Positions 51,206 to 60,635 of a stretch of 64,000 nucleotides of DNA are shown here, one piece after another (the stretch's first letter is position 1; each line of letters begins with the position of its first letter). Both the position numbers and the translations under genes were made by a program. The notes under the pieces were generated by a model that made no database searches, was not told the origin of the DNA, and worked only from the letters and a program-made list of their open reading frames with translations. Origin of the DNA: Bartonella rochalimae ATCC BAA-1498 (GTDB lineage Bacteria > Pseudomonadota > Alphaproteobacteria > Rhizobiales > Rhizobiaceae); assembly GCF_000706645.1 (NCBI RefSeq), contig NZ_KL407337.1, forward strand, positions 973,548 to 1,037,547. The letters are read 5' to 3'.

Positions 51206-51852
51206 TATGCATTGTTCCCTTGATTTTGTGAGGAAAGAAGTTTGAGACTATGGCGCACAAGAAGTGCTGAGGAAATCGTTTCTCCTTTAAGAGCAGAAAC
51301 GGCCGAAGCTAAAGCTGTGGCCGCTTTTTCATGATCAAAACCAAGCTTGATTAACGCTAATAAAGCATCGTTGGTTGGCTGATACTCCTCTTCTGAAGAA
51401 AAAGTCAAAGAAGACGAGAAAGCAAGATTCTTATTGTCTTCTTTAGAAAATTGAAGCGTTTTGTTTTTGAGTTCGCTTACAATTCTTTCGCTGACTTTTT
51501 TGCCAACGCCTGGAGTACGACTGATCGTCGCAATATCGTTGAGGGTAATTGCTTGGGTGAGCTCATTAACGGATAAGGATCCTAAAATTGCCAATGCAAC
51601 TTTTGCGCCAACACCCGGGACATTTTGTAAAAGGCAAAACCATTCTTGTTCAGATTTTGTTGCAAAGCCAAAAAGCCGAATCGCTTCTTCACGGACATGG
51701 GTTTCGATGAATAAACTGAGACTTTCACCTATGGCTGGTAAAGAAGAGTGAAGGCGGTTAGGGATAAAAATAATATATCCAACACCCTGCACATCGAGAA
51801 TAATGTGATCGCTAAAAATATGTTCAAGAATGCCTTTGAGTTTCCCAATCAT
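51205..51852 (-). CDS. ruvA: Holliday junction DNA-binding subunit RuvA
   Basis: 215-aa tetrameric junction binder. N-terminal OB fold ([11 protein letters not shown]), two helix-hairpin-helix motifs ([19 protein letters not shown] and [19 protein letters not shown]) and a C-terminal domain contacting RuvB are present. The start ATGA overlaps the stop of a 60-codon ORF created by duplication of the ruvC-ruvA junction. Confidence 0.97.
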   Translation of the reverse strand: MIGKLKGILEHIFSDHIILDVQGVGYIIFIPNRLHSSLPAIGESLSLFIETHVREEAIRLFGFATKSEQEWFCLLQNVPGVGAKVALAILGSLSVNELTQAITLNDIATISRTPGVGKKVSERIVSELKNKTLQFSKEDNKNLAFSSSLTFSSEEEYQPTNDALLALIKLGFDHEKAATALASAVSALKGETISSALLVRHSLKLLSSQNQGNNA

Positions 51853-52098
51853 GCGCTTGCCTTTAAACGGTTAGAGGGACTTGTGTGTTGAGAACTATGG
51901 CAAATGGCAAGGGCTAGGGGCGTATTGCGTTTTCCAATCCTGCGCTTGCCTGTAGAGGGGTCAGAAGAATGTGTGTGTTGAGCGCTGTGGCAAATGGCAA
52001 GGGCTAGGGGTGTGTTGCGTTTCCCAATCATGCGCTTGCCTTTAGGCGGTAAGAAGGATTTGTGTGGTGAGCACTATGGCAAATAGCAAGGGCTAGGG
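51841..52098. repeat. three ~90-bp tandem copies of the ruvC/ruvA junction
   Basis: Units at 51841-51930, 51931-52019 and 52020-52098 share CCAATC(A/C)TGCGCTTGCC and GGCAAGGGCTAGGG, with spacing 90 and 89 bp. Each unit contains the last 22 or so codons of ruvC, its stop and the first codons of ruvA. The copy nearest ruvC is the native tail. The duplication keeps the ATGA stop/start overlap at both ends. Confidence 0.92.
51849..52031 (-). CDS. 60-codon ORF formed by ruvC/ruvA junction duplication
   Basis: ATG 52031 overlaps the ruvC stop, and the stop overlaps the ruvA start, both as ATGA. The peptide has two near-copies of the RuvC C-terminal tail, each beginning with the RuvA-like IGK ([15 protein letters not shown]). 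In the middle unit the ATGA has changed to AGGA, which fuses the two copies into one frame. It is likely translated by coupling, but it has no catalytic residues of RuvC. A function is not implied. Confidence 0.55.
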   Translation of the reverse strand: MIGKRNTPLALAICHSAQHTHSSDPSTGKRRIGKRNTPLALAICHSSQHTSPSNRLKASA

Positions 52099-52537
52099 CA
52101 TCGGCTGCATCACTGCTATCAAATTCAGCTCGAGGGAGAAGAATTTTCACCATCATGTGAATTTGCTCTTTCTCTCCATGTCCCACACCAATAACTGATT
52201 TTTTGACTTTATTCGGAGCATATTCGGAAATAGGAAGACCTTCTTGAGCAGGAACAAGGAGTGCAATGGCACGGGCTTGACCAAGTTTTAAAGTGGTCGC
52301 AGCATTTTTATTGACAAAAACATGTTCAACAGCTGCTTCATGGGGCATAAATTGATGGACAACTTTTGAAAGCCCTTCATAAAGTTCACATAGTCTAGAA
52401 GCAAGGTCATTCTGCGCATTAGAGTGAAGTGTTCCCGATGCTACAAAATGGAGATGATTGCCGCATAGGTCAATCACTCCCCATCCTGTACGTCGAAGTC
52501 CAGGATCAATTCCTATGATGCGAATCGTGTCTACCAT
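52028..52537 (-). CDS. ruvC: Holliday junction resolvase RuvC
   Basis: 169-aa endonuclease that cuts junctions symmetrically. Acidic active-site residues are visible in [26 protein letters not shown] and [11 protein letters not shown]. The duplicated segment begins after ADALA, so the catalytic part is outside the repeat. The C-terminal tail after AICH (about 15 residues) lies in the repeat and may be species-specific. Confidence 0.96.
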   Translation of the reverse strand: MVDTIRIIGIDPGLRRTGWGVIDLCGNHLHFVASGTLHSNAQNDLASRLCELYEGLSKVVHQFMPHEAAVEHVFVNKNAATTLKLGQARAIALLVPAQEGLPISEYAPNKVKKSVIGVGHGEKEQIHMMVKILLPRAEFDSSDAADALALAICHSAHHTNPSYRLKASA

Positions 52538-52745
52538 AAAATCCAGTTTATTTGATTTCTTAGTATTTTAATAGATGGAGTTAACGAATAGAACAAAAGA
52601 AGAAAATATAAAGTAAAGAAAGTTCAAAAATATTTGAAAAAAAAAGACAAAAATATAACCTTAAAAAATTGTTTTTTCTTTTTAAAGGCCTTTATAGAGA
52701 AAAATAGAAGAAGAAAGTTTAAGAGGGCATTAAGGGTGAAAGTGC

Positions 52746-53267
52746 TTAAAGGCGCTGAAAAGCTGTTTTAAGCAATTGAAGTTGTTTATTGACTGGATTG
52801 TTTTGAGATACAGTCTGTAAAGAAGTGTGTTTTTTATCATAGTTCATATGCTGCATTCTTTTTTCTAATCGAAGCGAGCGTTTGACAAAGTGACGAAAAA
52901 CTTCTGGCAATTCTTTCCAGTGTGCAGATTTTGATTCAAGGGATGGGGTGGAAAGAGAGACTTTTGCGATCTCTTTTTGAATTTGTTCCGGCGACATTTC
53001 CCCTTCACGCTCGGCTCGAATTAATAAAAGCTGAGAAGCAATTTGCATTAAACGTGTACTCAAATACATTGCTTCTTTCCCATAAATTTCAGAGAGCTCT
53101 ACCGAAAGATCGCGGGCAATTAAGCGACCTTCTGTATCAATATAAGTTGCTGTCTCTTCAATCAGGGCCATTGTTTCTTCATAAAGACGATTAAACACGT
53201 TCTCAAAGGCATTGTGTTCAATCATGACAATGGCTTGATTGTGTGGACGCTCATGTACGTTCACCAC
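52746..53267 (-). CDS. rcdA: RcdA-like cell-cycle proteolysis adaptor (DUF1465)
   Basis: 173-aa helical protein of the DUF1465/RcdA family. In Caulobacter, RcdA is an adaptor for ClpXP degradation of CtrA and other regulators. Matching blocks are FENVFNRLYEETMALIEETATYID, AMYLSTRLMQIASQLLL, GEMSPEQIQKEIAKV, and LPEVFRHFVKRSLRLEKRM. The start is a GTG at 53267 (or 53264) with GGAG upstream; ATG 53225 is another possibility without a ribosome site. A small-RNA candidate lies directly upstream. Confidence 0.85.
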   Translation of the reverse strand: MVNVHERPHNQAIVMIEHNAFENVFNRLYEETMALIEETATYIDTEGRLIARDLSVELSEIYGKEAMYLSTRLMQIASQLLLIRAEREGEMSPEQIQKEIAKVSLSTPSLESKSAHWKELPEVFRHFVKRSLRLEKRMQHMNYDKKHTSLQTVSQNNPVNKQLQLLKTAFQRL

Positions 53268-53289
53268 CTACTATACTCCAAAACTAGAA

Positions 53290-53445
53290 CAATTTTGGGA
53301 ACATTTAAAAAATAACACTACAGAAATTTCTTTTTTCAAATGCCTCCTGAAGGGTAATAAATACCTTTTTTAGCATTATTGTGCAATGTCCTTTTTAGGC
53401 TAAGGTTAATGAACTTGAAGGAGAAAGGTTTCTCCGTTTTTTTTT
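53290..53445 (+). ncRNA. small-RNA candidate between rcdA and opgC
   Basis: The 176-bp gap between two minus-strand genes holds features of a plus-strand small RNA. They are a strong terminator at its right end, an upstream mini hairpin GGTA / TACC followed by T residues near 53353-53369, and an exposed CCTCCT at about 53343-53348, complementary to a Shine-Dalgarno, as in several alphaproteobacterial sRNAs. The 5' end and promoter were not identified. Confidence 0.35.
53420..53445 (+). terminator. strong plus-strand intrinsic terminator, orphan
   Basis: GGAGAA (53420-53425) pairs with TTCTCC (53430-53435), loop AGGT, followed by G and nine T (53437-53445). It overlaps the last codon of minus-strand opgC, but the T tract is only on the plus strand. 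No plus-strand gene lies within many kb to the left, so it should end an unannotated RNA. Confidence 0.75.
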
Positions 53446-54565
53446 ACAGTGAAGTGGAATACGCATTTTTGTTTTCATAATAATAAGCGATCATAAATTG
53501 AAGACAGAGGCCACTCATGATCAAAAAACTATCCCATATAAATGTACTGTTCATTGCCGTTTTTAAAATCTGTCCGCACATAGCAAAAAGAGTTCCAGTT
53601 ACAAAAACCGGTAAGCTCTGTTTTCCTAAAATCGCTAAGGGATGTCGTGTTGAGACATGAAGCTTTTGATGTATCCAAGGAAGACAAATAAGCAAAGAAG
53701 ATAAAGAAAGAATATGCAACAGACGTGGGAGGCTTAAAAAAGTTTTATTGAAATTAATCAAAGGGGAAGACCAACTAAGCCAACTAAAGCTTCCCCACCA
53801 ATTTAAGCGTACCCATAACAGAGAAAAAACAAGATAGATGATAGAGAATGTCAACAAAAAAGGGCGAAAGGGAATCGATTTCTTCTCTTTGAGAAAGAGA
53901 GTCGTTGTGAGGCCAATAACAAAGAGAAATTGCCATGAAAGAGGATTTAAAAACCATTGCCCTTGAAGAGGATAAGAAGGAGGCGCAATTCTATAAAGGC
54001 CACAGAGAACATAAAGTGTGAAGGAGGTGAAAAGAAGAAGCCCCTTGTGCCGACAGCTCAAATAAAGCATAAAAGGCCCGAAAATCATGAAAACAACGTA
54101 AAGCGAAAGAATATTGTTATAGCCAAGTTGATGACCAAAGCTTAAAATACTCAAAAATGCCAGAAAAGGGTCTGTAAAAAATAATCCTACGTTATTCATA
54201 GAGGTGAATTTCTCTAAATGCCACAGGGAAAAAGCTCCCCAAAAAAGGCCTAAGGTGACAAAAGTAGTAAAGAGATATGCTTTATAAAGGTGAAAAGCTC
54301 TTCTCCAAAGTTTGCTCATCAGAGAAGAAAAAGGTAACTTATACCAACGCGCATGAAAGCTAAGTCCAAGTGAAACGCCTGAAAGAAGGACAAATATTTC
54401 TGCTGAATCAGAAAAACCAAAGTTTTTATGGGTGAGATGTTCATAAAATGTACCAGGAATATGGTTGATGAAAATTGTCAACAGCGCTAAAGAACGACAA
54501 ACATCAATCCGTGTATCACGGGGAATCTGTAAATTATGATGAGAAGACGTTCTAGAATATGTCAT
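53444..54565 (-). CDS. opgC: OpgC-like membrane acyltransferase
   Basis: 373-aa integral membrane protein with about ten hydrophobic segments. The N-terminal RIDVCRSLALLTIFINHIPGT and FGFSDSAEIFVLLSGVSLGL are typical of OpgC (PF10129), which succinylates periplasmic glucans. The start has an AAGGGG site. No glucan synthase is in the window. Other acyltransferase-3-like functions cannot be excluded. Confidence 0.82.
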   Translation of the reverse strand: MTYSRTSSHHNLQIPRDTRIDVCRSLALLTIFINHIPGTFYEHLTHKNFGFSDSAEIFVLLSGVSLGLSFHARWYKLPFSSLMSKLWRRAFHLYKAYLFTTFVTLGLFWGAFSLWHLEKFTSMNNVGLFFTDPFLAFLSILSFGHQLGYNNILSLYVVFMIFGPFMLYLSCRHKGLLLFTSFTLYVLCGLYRIAPPSYPLQGQWFLNPLSWQFLFVIGLTTTLFLKEKKSIPFRPFLLTFSIIYLVFSLLWVRLNWWGSFSWLSWSSPLINFNKTFLSLPRLLHILSLSSLLICLPWIHQKLHVSTRHPLAILGKQSLPVFVTGTLFAMCGQILKTAMNSTFIWDSFLIMSGLCLQFMIAYYYENKNAYSTSL

Positions 54566-54670
54566 GAAGGGGCCCTTAAGGTATCAAATAAAGAGTCTGT
54601 TTTTAAAAGCGCATGACCATAAAATGGTTTTTAAGTGTGAGTCGTGCAATGCAATGTTGAAAGATGCAGG

Positions 54671-55354
54671 ATGACAAAACAAAAAAGTGAACCAATTGTG
54701 CAATGTCTTTCTCCTCAGTTGATTTTGACAGTCGATGTCCGTCGTACACTCAATCCTGTTTTATTTCGTCAGATTTTGCAAACGCAATCTTTTGTTTGCG
54801 TTATTTTGTATGATTCGCAAGGGGAAAAAATGGGGGAAGAGCATTTGCAAAAGAGTGGACACCTCTATGCTCATGATATTCAGCAGAATGGCGCAGCTTT
54901 GATTATTGCTGAGCAAAGTCGTGTTGTCGGCCGGATCAAGGCGGATGGTTTGCATTTAGAAAGCCATTTTAATCTTTCCCAAGTTATCGAAAACTTGAAA
55001 AAAGAAAAAAAAATAATTGGTTGTGGAAATTTTCAGAATCGCCACTCTGCAATGGTTATCGCTGAAACAGGCGTTGATTATCTTTTCTTTGGAAAATTAG
55101 GTGCCGACAAAAAACCTCGTGCCCATCCTCGAAATATTCAGCTGGCACAATGGTGGGCAGAGATTATGAACACGCCCGCCATTATTCAAGCGGGGAGTGA
55201 ATATGCATTTTTTGATGAAACTTTGGAAACCGCTTGTGAATTTATTGCCGTGGAAGAAATGATTTTTATGCAGGATGATCCTTTGAGGGTGCTTGATATG
55301 ATAAAAGAAAAATGTCAAAATGTTCTTCTACGGACGGAGAGGGAAAAGTCATGA
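54671..55354 (+). CDS. ThiE-like thiamine-phosphate synthase
   Basis: 227-aa TIM-barrel protein of the Rhizobiales thiamine-phosphate-synthase group. Recognisable elements are QLILTVDVR, AALIIAEQSRVVGRIKADGLHLES, KIIGCGNFQNRHSAMVIAETGVDYLFFGKLG and PAIIQAG. It lacks several canonical ThiE residues, so its activity is less certain. A GTG at 54644 is an alternative start. Its stop overlaps the start of the Sel1 gene (ATGA), so they are coupled. Confidence 0.75.
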   Translation: MTKQKSEPIVQCLSPQLILTVDVRRTLNPVLFRQILQTQSFVCVILYDSQGEKMGEEHLQKSGHLYAHDIQQNGAALIIAEQSRVVGRIKADGLHLESHFNLSQVIENLKKEKKIIGCGNFQNRHSAMVIAETGVDYLFFGKLGADKKPRAHPRNIQLAQWWAEIMNTPAIIQAGSEYAFFDETLETACEFIAVEEMIFMQDDPLRVLDMIKEKCQNVLLRTEREKS

Positions 55355-56385
55355 ATAAATTTTACAGGGTATTTATTCTGGGAACAATCGCATTTGTGAT
55401 GGCTTTTGGAAGTTCTTCACAGGCTCAACAGGGAGGGCAAATTGTAGATATCTCTCAAAATATTCAAGAGGCTCAAAAAATTGTGATGCCTTTAGAAGCC
55501 GGTCAATATGATGAAGCCTATGATTATTACACCAAAGGGTATTATGTAAAAGCTTTTCGTGCCGCGCTCATGCGTGCCGAACACAATGATCCAATTGCTC
55601 AGACTTTGTTAGGGCGAATGTATATGGAAGGATGTATCGGACCTGTTGATGGGAAACAGTCCGCTTTGTGGTTTGAACGCGCTGCAAATCAAGGAGAACC
55701 ACAAGCACAGCTCCGTTATGGTTTGATGTTGTTTGATGGAAAATTCATCGAAAAAAATATAAATCTTGCCGAAGAATTCATTCAAAAAGCAATGCATGCT
55801 GGTGTTAGAGAAGCTTATTTTTATGCTGGGCAAATTCACCTTTATAGAGCCTTGCACGAAAACAAAGCATCCGAGGAGGAAGATGTAAAAGAGAGTGATG
55901 TAAAAAGTCGAGAAAATGAGAGCATAGAACAAGCGTTAATATGGTTCTTAAAAGGTGCTTCTCTTGGAGATCCTGAAGCAGCTTTTGCTGCTGCGAAAAT
56001 TCTTTCTGTAGGCACTTTTACAATCCCCAAAAATGATGATAATGCGCGCAGACTTTTGGAAGTTGCAGCACAAAATAAACATTTAATGGCTCAAGTTATT
56101 TTGGCACAATGGTTGTTGCAGGGACGTGGAGGAGAAAACGATTTTCAACGTGCTTTTAATTTATTTTTGGACAGTGCACATAAAAATATTGTGGTCGCAC
56201 AGGTCAATTTGGCAAAGCTTTATCGCGATGGGATTGGGACAACCGAGAATCTCATTATGGCTGCTGCGTGGTATTTGATTGCAAAAGTTCAAAAAGCAAA
56301 AATTCCCGATCTTGAAACCATGATTGAGAGGATGGATAGAGATCAATTACAAAGAGCAGTGCAACAAGCAAAAAAATTGATCTAA
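55351..56385 (+). CDS. exported Sel1/TPR-repeat protein
   Basis: 344-aa protein with a signal peptide ending in SQAQ, then several Sel1-like repeats (AQTLLGRMYMEGCIGPVDGKQSALWFERAANQG, AQLRYGLMLFDGKFIEKN, AAFAAAKILSVGTFTIPKND, AQVILAQWLLQGRGG, AQVNLAKLYRDGIGT). A charged insertion (KASEEEDVKESDVKSREN) splits the third. Sel1 proteins mediate protein contacts in the envelope. ATG 55351 follows GAGAGGG. efp follows after 76 bp with a hairpin between. Confidence 0.88.
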   Translation: MNKFYRVFILGTIAFVMAFGSSSQAQQGGQIVDISQNIQEAQKIVMPLEAGQYDEAYDYYTKGYYVKAFRAALMRAEHNDPIAQTLLGRMYMEGCIGPVDGKQSALWFERAANQGEPQAQLRYGLMLFDGKFIEKNINLAEEFIQKAMHAGVREAYFYAGQIHLYRALHENKASEEEDVKESDVKSRENESIEQALIWFLKGASLGDPEAAFAAAKILSVGTFTIPKNDDNARRLLEVAAQNKHLMAQVILAQWLLQGRGGENDFQRAFNLFLDSAHKNIVVAQVNLAKLYRDGIGTTENLIMAAAWYLIAKVQKAKIPDLETMIERMDRDQLQRAVQQAKKLI

Positions 56386-56401
56386 TAATTTTTAGAAGGC
56401 A

Positions 56402-56424
56402 TTTAAACGAAAGTTTAAAGTTTT
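56402..56424 (+). terminator. possible terminator between Sel1 gene and efp
   Basis: TTTAAAC and GTTTAAA flank a GAAA loop, then GTTTT. The stem is 7 bp but AT-rich, so termination may be partial. Confidence 0.45.
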
Positions 56425-56461
56425 GAGGTCTCTTCTGTTCTTATCAAATTGGAGATGAACA

Positions 56462-57034
56462 ATGAAAATTAATGGAAATGAAATTCGACCTGGAAATGTG
56501 ATTGAACATCAAGGAGGTTTATGGGCAGTTGTGAAATGTAATGCCGTTAAACCAGGAAAAGGAGGCGCATTTAATCAGGTTGAAATGAAAAATGTGATCG
56601 ATGGTACAAAGCTGAATGAGCGATTTCGTGCCGCTGAAACCGTTGAAAGAGTGCGACTCGAACAAAAAGATTTTACTTTCCTTTATCAGCAAGGGGATGT
56701 TTTGGTCTTCATGGATTCACTTTCCTATGAACAGCTCGAATTGCAAAAAGATTTCGTCGGCGAGCGTGCTGCTTTCTTAAACGATGGAATGACCGTGACT
56801 GTAGAGCTCTACCAAGAAAAACCCATTGGGGTATCTCTGCCCGATCAAGTAACTGTAACCATTGCTGAAGCCGATCCCGCAATCAAAGGACAAACCGTTA
56901 CCTCTTCTTACAAACCAGCTGTGCTTGAAAATGGAATTCGTATTCTTGTTCCTCCTTTCATTAATTCAGGAGAGCGTATCGTTGTGGATACCAATGAGTT
57001 GAGTTATGTACGTCGTGCAAATGAAAAAGGATAA
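56462..57034 (+). CDS. efp: elongation factor P
   Basis: 190-aa translation factor that rescues ribosomes at polyproline. KOW-like N domain holds the loop lysine in KPGKGGAF. It ends with two OB domains and the [10 protein letters not shown] signature. The start has a GGAG site. suhB follows after 3 nt. Confidence 0.98.
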   Translation: MKINGNEIRPGNVIEHQGGLWAVVKCNAVKPGKGGAFNQVEMKNVIDGTKLNERFRAAETVERVRLEQKDFTFLYQQGDVLVFMDSLSYEQLELQKDFVGERAAFLNDGMTVTVELYQEKPIGVSLPDQVTVTIAEADPAIKGQTVTSSYKPAVLENGIRILVPPFINSGERIVVDTNELSYVRRANEKG

Positions 57035-57037
57035 GAG

Positions 57038-57829
57038 ATGGCTCATTCTGCAATCATGCATATTATGGTGCAGGCCGCTATAAAAGCAGGCCGTTCTTTG
57101 GTGCGTGATTATGGTGAAATTCAAAATCTGCAAGTATCTTTGAAAGGCCCAGGAGATTATGTAAGCCGAGCAGATTATAAAGCTGAGAAAATTATTTTTA
57201 CTGAATTGAGCAAAGCAAGACCAAAATTTGGCTTTCTGATGGAAGAGTCTCAGGAAATTATCGGAGAAGATTCTCAGCATCGTTTCATTGTTGATCCTTT
57301 GGATGGGACAACAAATTTTTTGCATGGTCTTCCTTTTTTTGCTGTTTCAATTGCTTTAGAACGTCAAGGGCAGATCGTCGCTGGTGTTATTTATAATCCT
57401 ATTCTTGATGAGCTCTTTACTGCTGAACGTGGCTGTGGGGCTTTTCTCAATGATCGCCGTTGTCGTGTCGCAGCACGACGCCAATTGGAACATTGTATCA
57501 TCGCTACAGGGGTACCTCATTTGGGATATCCAAATCACGGAAATTACTTGGTGGAATTACGCAATGTAATGGCTGGAGTTTCTGGAATTCGTCGTTTCGG
57601 CGCTGCTTCTCTTGATTTGGCTTATGTGGCTGCTGGAAGGGTCGATGGCTTTTGGGAAAATCATCTTCAGATTTGGGATATGGCCGCTGGACTTTTGATG
57701 ATTCGTGAAGCAGGTGGATTTGTAAGCGATAAAGACGGCGGGCAAGATATTTTTGATAAAAAAAATATTGTTGCTGGTAATGAGATTATTCACACCCAAT
57801 TACGAAAAATCCTCAAAAAAGGAACGTGA
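57038..57829 (+). CDS. suhB: inositol monophosphatase family protein SuhB
   Basis: 263-aa Mg-dependent phosphatase. Metal-binding motifs are EESQE, DPLDGTTNFLHG and IWDMAAGLLMIREAGG. SuhB in E. coli also binds RNA polymerase elongation complexes. It lies 3 nt after efp, so both are probably in one transcript. A 188-bp gap without a gene separates it from the convergent ABC exporter. Confidence 0.95.
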   Translation: MAHSAIMHIMVQAAIKAGRSLVRDYGEIQNLQVSLKGPGDYVSRADYKAEKIIFTELSKARPKFGFLMEESQEIIGEDSQHRFIVDPLDGTTNFLHGLPFFAVSIALERQGQIVAGVIYNPILDELFTAERGCGAFLNDRRCRVAARRQLEHCIIATGVPHLGYPNHGNYLVELRNVMAGVSGIRRFGAASLDLAYVAAGRVDGFWENHLQIWDMAAGLLMIREAGGFVSDKDGGQDIFDKKNIVAGNEIIHTQLRKILKKGT

Positions 57830-58017
57830 TAAAATACAAACTTTTTACAGAGGAAAGCAGCTTTTACAGAAGAAAGAAAAGCGAGGCTTTACGAAAAGTA
57901 AATGTCTGGCGAGAAAAATGGGGATGGTTTTCTTTTTCGTTTGAGTATTGATCAGCGTTGTTTGAAGGGAAGCACAAATCAGTTGGCATATATTCTTTAG
58001 ATTTGAGGTTTTGGACT

Positions 58018-59874
58018 TTATTTTTTTGAGGATTTTCTTTTTTTATTTTCTTGAGATTTGTTTGGTTTCATTTTTTGTGAAGTTTGTTCAGGCGAAAATT
58101 GCAGTTTAGCTAAACGGGCATAAATTCCATTTTTCTCAATCAATTGTGTGTGCGTTCCTTCTTCAACAATAGAGCCTTGATCCATTACAAGAATACGATC
58201 TGCTTTTAAGACTGTTGCTAAACGGTGAGCAATGACCAAAGTTGTGCGATTTTTCATGAGTTCATCTAAGGCTTTTTGTACCAGCTTTTCGTTCGTTGCA
58301 TCTAAGGCTGATGTTGCTTCATCCAATAATAGGAGAGGAGCATTTCTCAAGATCGCTCGTGCAAGACCAATGCGTTGTTTTTGTCCTCCTGAAAGCGTGA
58401 TGCCTCTTTCACCTACTTGAGTGTCAAAACCCTTTGGTAAGGAGTCGATAAATTCAGATGCATTGGCTGCTTGGGCTGCAGCAATAATTTGTTCTTGATT
58501 AGGATTGTGAGCACCAAAGGCTATATTTTCGCGAATTGTTCCTTCAAAAATATCGATTTCTTGAGGAACATAGGAAATCGAAGAACGTAAATCGTGAAGG
58601 GAAAGGCGGTTAATGTCAATGCCGTCAAACTTGATTTGACCACTAATAGGATCATAAAAACGCAGAATAAGGGAAAAAAGAGTACTTTTCCCTGCACCTG
58701 AATGGCCAACAAAAGCAACAGTTTCTCCTGCTTTGATAGAAAAAGATAAATCACGAAAAATCTTTTTTTCTGGTCTGGAAGGGTAGCTGAAATGAACACG
58801 ATCAAAAATAAGAGATCCTTGAATGGGAAGGGCACGCGATAAAGGAGATGCAGGTGTTGTAATAGTGGGTTTCTTTTGTAATAATTCGGCAAGACGTTCT
58901 GCTGCTCCTGCTGCTTGCACTAATTCTGCACCAATCTCGGATAATTGTGTAAAGGTTGTTGCTGCAAAAACCGCATAGAGAACAAATTGGCCGAGAGTTC
59001 CGCTTGTCATGGTGCCATGCAACATATCCTGTGATCCAATCCATAAAATAGCGACAATACTACTAAAGACTAGAAAAATCATAAAGCCTGTGAAGCAAGA
59101 ACGAAGAATCACAGAAGTACGAGCAGTTTGAAAAACACGTTCAATTAACATTGAAAAACGTTCAGAGATATCTTTTTCGGCTGTAAAAGCTTGGACCGTG
59201 CGAATAGCGCTTACCTGTTCAGAGGCTAAAGCATTGGCTTCCGCCAAGCGGTCTTGTGTTGTGCGTGTGCGTGTGCGTACTTTGCGTCCAAAAATAATCA
59301 GGGGAATTGCAATCAGGGGAATGGAAATCAAAACTAAAAAGGAGAGTTTAGCGTTTGTGATGACCATCATGACAATGGCTCCAATCACAACAATAAGATG
59401 ACGCAATGCTGTCGAGGTTGTCGATCCTACTGCTAATTTTATTTGGGTTGTATCCGTTAAGAGGCGTGAAACAATTTCTCCTGAATGGGAATCATCAAAA
59501 AAATCAGGAGAAAGGTGCAGAATATGCTGAAAAACATCACGCCGTAAATCAGCAATAAATCGCTCACCCAATGTAACGACACAATAGTAACGGATGGCGG
59601 AAGCCAGAGCAAGCAGGAAAGCTAAGATAAATAAAATACCAAAATAGAAATGAATTTTGCCATTGCTTGGAGCCGAAAAACCATGATCAAGCATTTGATG
59701 AATGGCAACGGGTAACGCAAGAGTGACAAAAGCCGCAACCAATAAAGACAGAAAAGCGCAAAATATAAGCCAATTGTAGCGTTTTATATAAGGGATAAAA
59801 CTGGACAATAAAGAAAAAGAATATTTCGCTTTAAAAGGCTTCTTAGATTTTTCTGAGAGATTCAGGAATTGCAT
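58018..59874 (-). CDS. ABCB/MsbA-type exporter with Lys-rich tail
   Basis: 618-aa half-transporter. The N-terminal six-segment membrane domain (residues about 30-325) is followed by an ATPase with GHSGAGKST, LSGGQKQRIGLARA and LLLLDEATSALD. Layout matches MsbA/lipid flippases, but the substrate is not evident. The last 20 residues are basic and low-complexity (QKMKPNKSQENKKRKSSKK). It is divergent from rpmE. Confidence 0.9.
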   Translation of the reverse strand: MQFLNLSEKSKKPFKAKYSFSLLSSFIPYIKRYNWLIFCAFLSLLVAAFVTLALPVAIHQMLDHGFSAPSNGKIHFYFGILFILAFLLALASAIRYYCVVTLGERFIADLRRDVFQHILHLSPDFFDDSHSGEIVSRLLTDTTQIKLAVGSTTSTALRHLIVVIGAIVMMVITNAKLSFLVLISIPLIAIPLIIFGRKVRTRTRTTQDRLAEANALASEQVSAIRTVQAFTAEKDISERFSMLIERVFQTARTSVILRSCFTGFMIFLVFSSIVAILWIGSQDMLHGTMTSGTLGQFVLYAVFAATTFTQLSEIGAELVQAAGAAERLAELLQKKPTITTPASPLSRALPIQGSLIFDRVHFSYPSRPEKKIFRDLSFSIKAGETVAFVGHSGAGKSTLFSLILRFYDPISGQIKFDGIDINRLSLHDLRSSISYVPQEIDIFEGTIRENIAFGAHNPNQEQIIAAAQAANASEFIDSLPKGFDTQVGERGITLSGGQKQRIGLARAILRNAPLLLLDEATSALDATNEKLVQKALDELMKNRTTLVIAHRLATVLKADRILVMDQGSIVEEGTHTQLIEKNGIYARLAKLQFSPEQTSQKMKPNKSQENKKRKSSKK

Positions 59875-60062
59875 GGGATTTTGTATCTTAATTGGGTTGA
59901 CAATAAAATTTTAAGAAATTCAAACATTTTGAATACTTGTTTTTTCATGTGTGCTCAGCTATTGAAATTTTAATTAAATAAGTGTATCAAAAAGACAAGG
60001 AGAGCGCACTTAAAAAATACATAAAGTGCTATTTCGTTGTGTGGAAATAGAAAGTTTGTCGT

Positions 60063-60284
60063 ATGAAACCCAATATTCACCCTGATTACCACATGATTAA
60101 TGTTGTGATGACTGATGGAACCAAATATGTGACGCGTTCAACATGGGGCAAAGAAGGGGATACCCTGAATTTGGATATTGATCCAATAAGCCATCCAGCT
60201 TGGACTGGAGGGTCGCAAACATTTGTCGATCGTGATGGGCGTGTTTCTAAGTTTAAAAATCGCTTTGGGGGCCTTGGCTTCTAA
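60063..60284 (+). CDS. rpmE: 50S ribosomal protein L31
   Basis: 73-aa L31 ([20 protein letters not shown] ... [11 protein letters not shown]). It lacks the Cys-x-x-Cys pair of zinc-binding L31, so it is the Cys-minus type common in alphaproteobacteria. A strong terminator follows. Confidence 0.96.
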   Translation: MKPNIHPDYHMINVVMTDGTKYVTRSTWGKEGDTLNLDIDPISHPAWTGGSQTFVDRDGRVSKFKNRFGGLGF

Positions 60285-60325
60285 AATTTTCAGGAATATG
60301 CGGTATAAATTGTATGCGTTTCGCA

Positions 60326-60356
60326 AGAGCTCTTAAAGAGAGCTCTGTTTTTTTTT
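60326..60356 (+). terminator. rpmE intrinsic terminator
   Basis: Palindromic arms AGAGCTCT at 60326-60333 and 60339-60346 with loop TAAAG, followed by G and about nine T. It lies 42 bp after the rpmE stop. Confidence 0.85.
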
Positions 60357-60604
60357 GCAAAGAAAAAATAGGACGCATTTAATTGCTTAAGTCAAAAGGG
60401 AAGGCTTTAGATGGAGAAAGCCTTATTTTGATAGAGAAGCGTAAAAGATCTTTGAAGAATCCCAAAAATAAGTGAAAAACTCAAGAGTCCTAATCCTCGA
60501 TCAAAAAAGTTATAGAACAAAGAAATAAAAAACTCTAGAATAAAGAAAAAGTGCTGAAAATTCTGCGTGTGAAAAACAAAGGCAATGCTGTTTTTAGAAA
60601 ATAA

Positions 60605-60635
60605 AAGAAAAAAGCCTCTCTGCATTTAAAGAGGT
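60605..60635 (-). terminator. candidate yebC terminator
   Basis: On the minus strand CCTCT pairs with AGAGG around a 10-nt loop and is followed by CTTTTTTCTTTT. It is about 125 bp beyond the yebC stop. The stem is short. Confidence 0.4.

Noticed and set aside
51461..51751. Plus-strand ORF of 96 codons inside ruvA
   Set aside because: Antisense shadow of ruvA.
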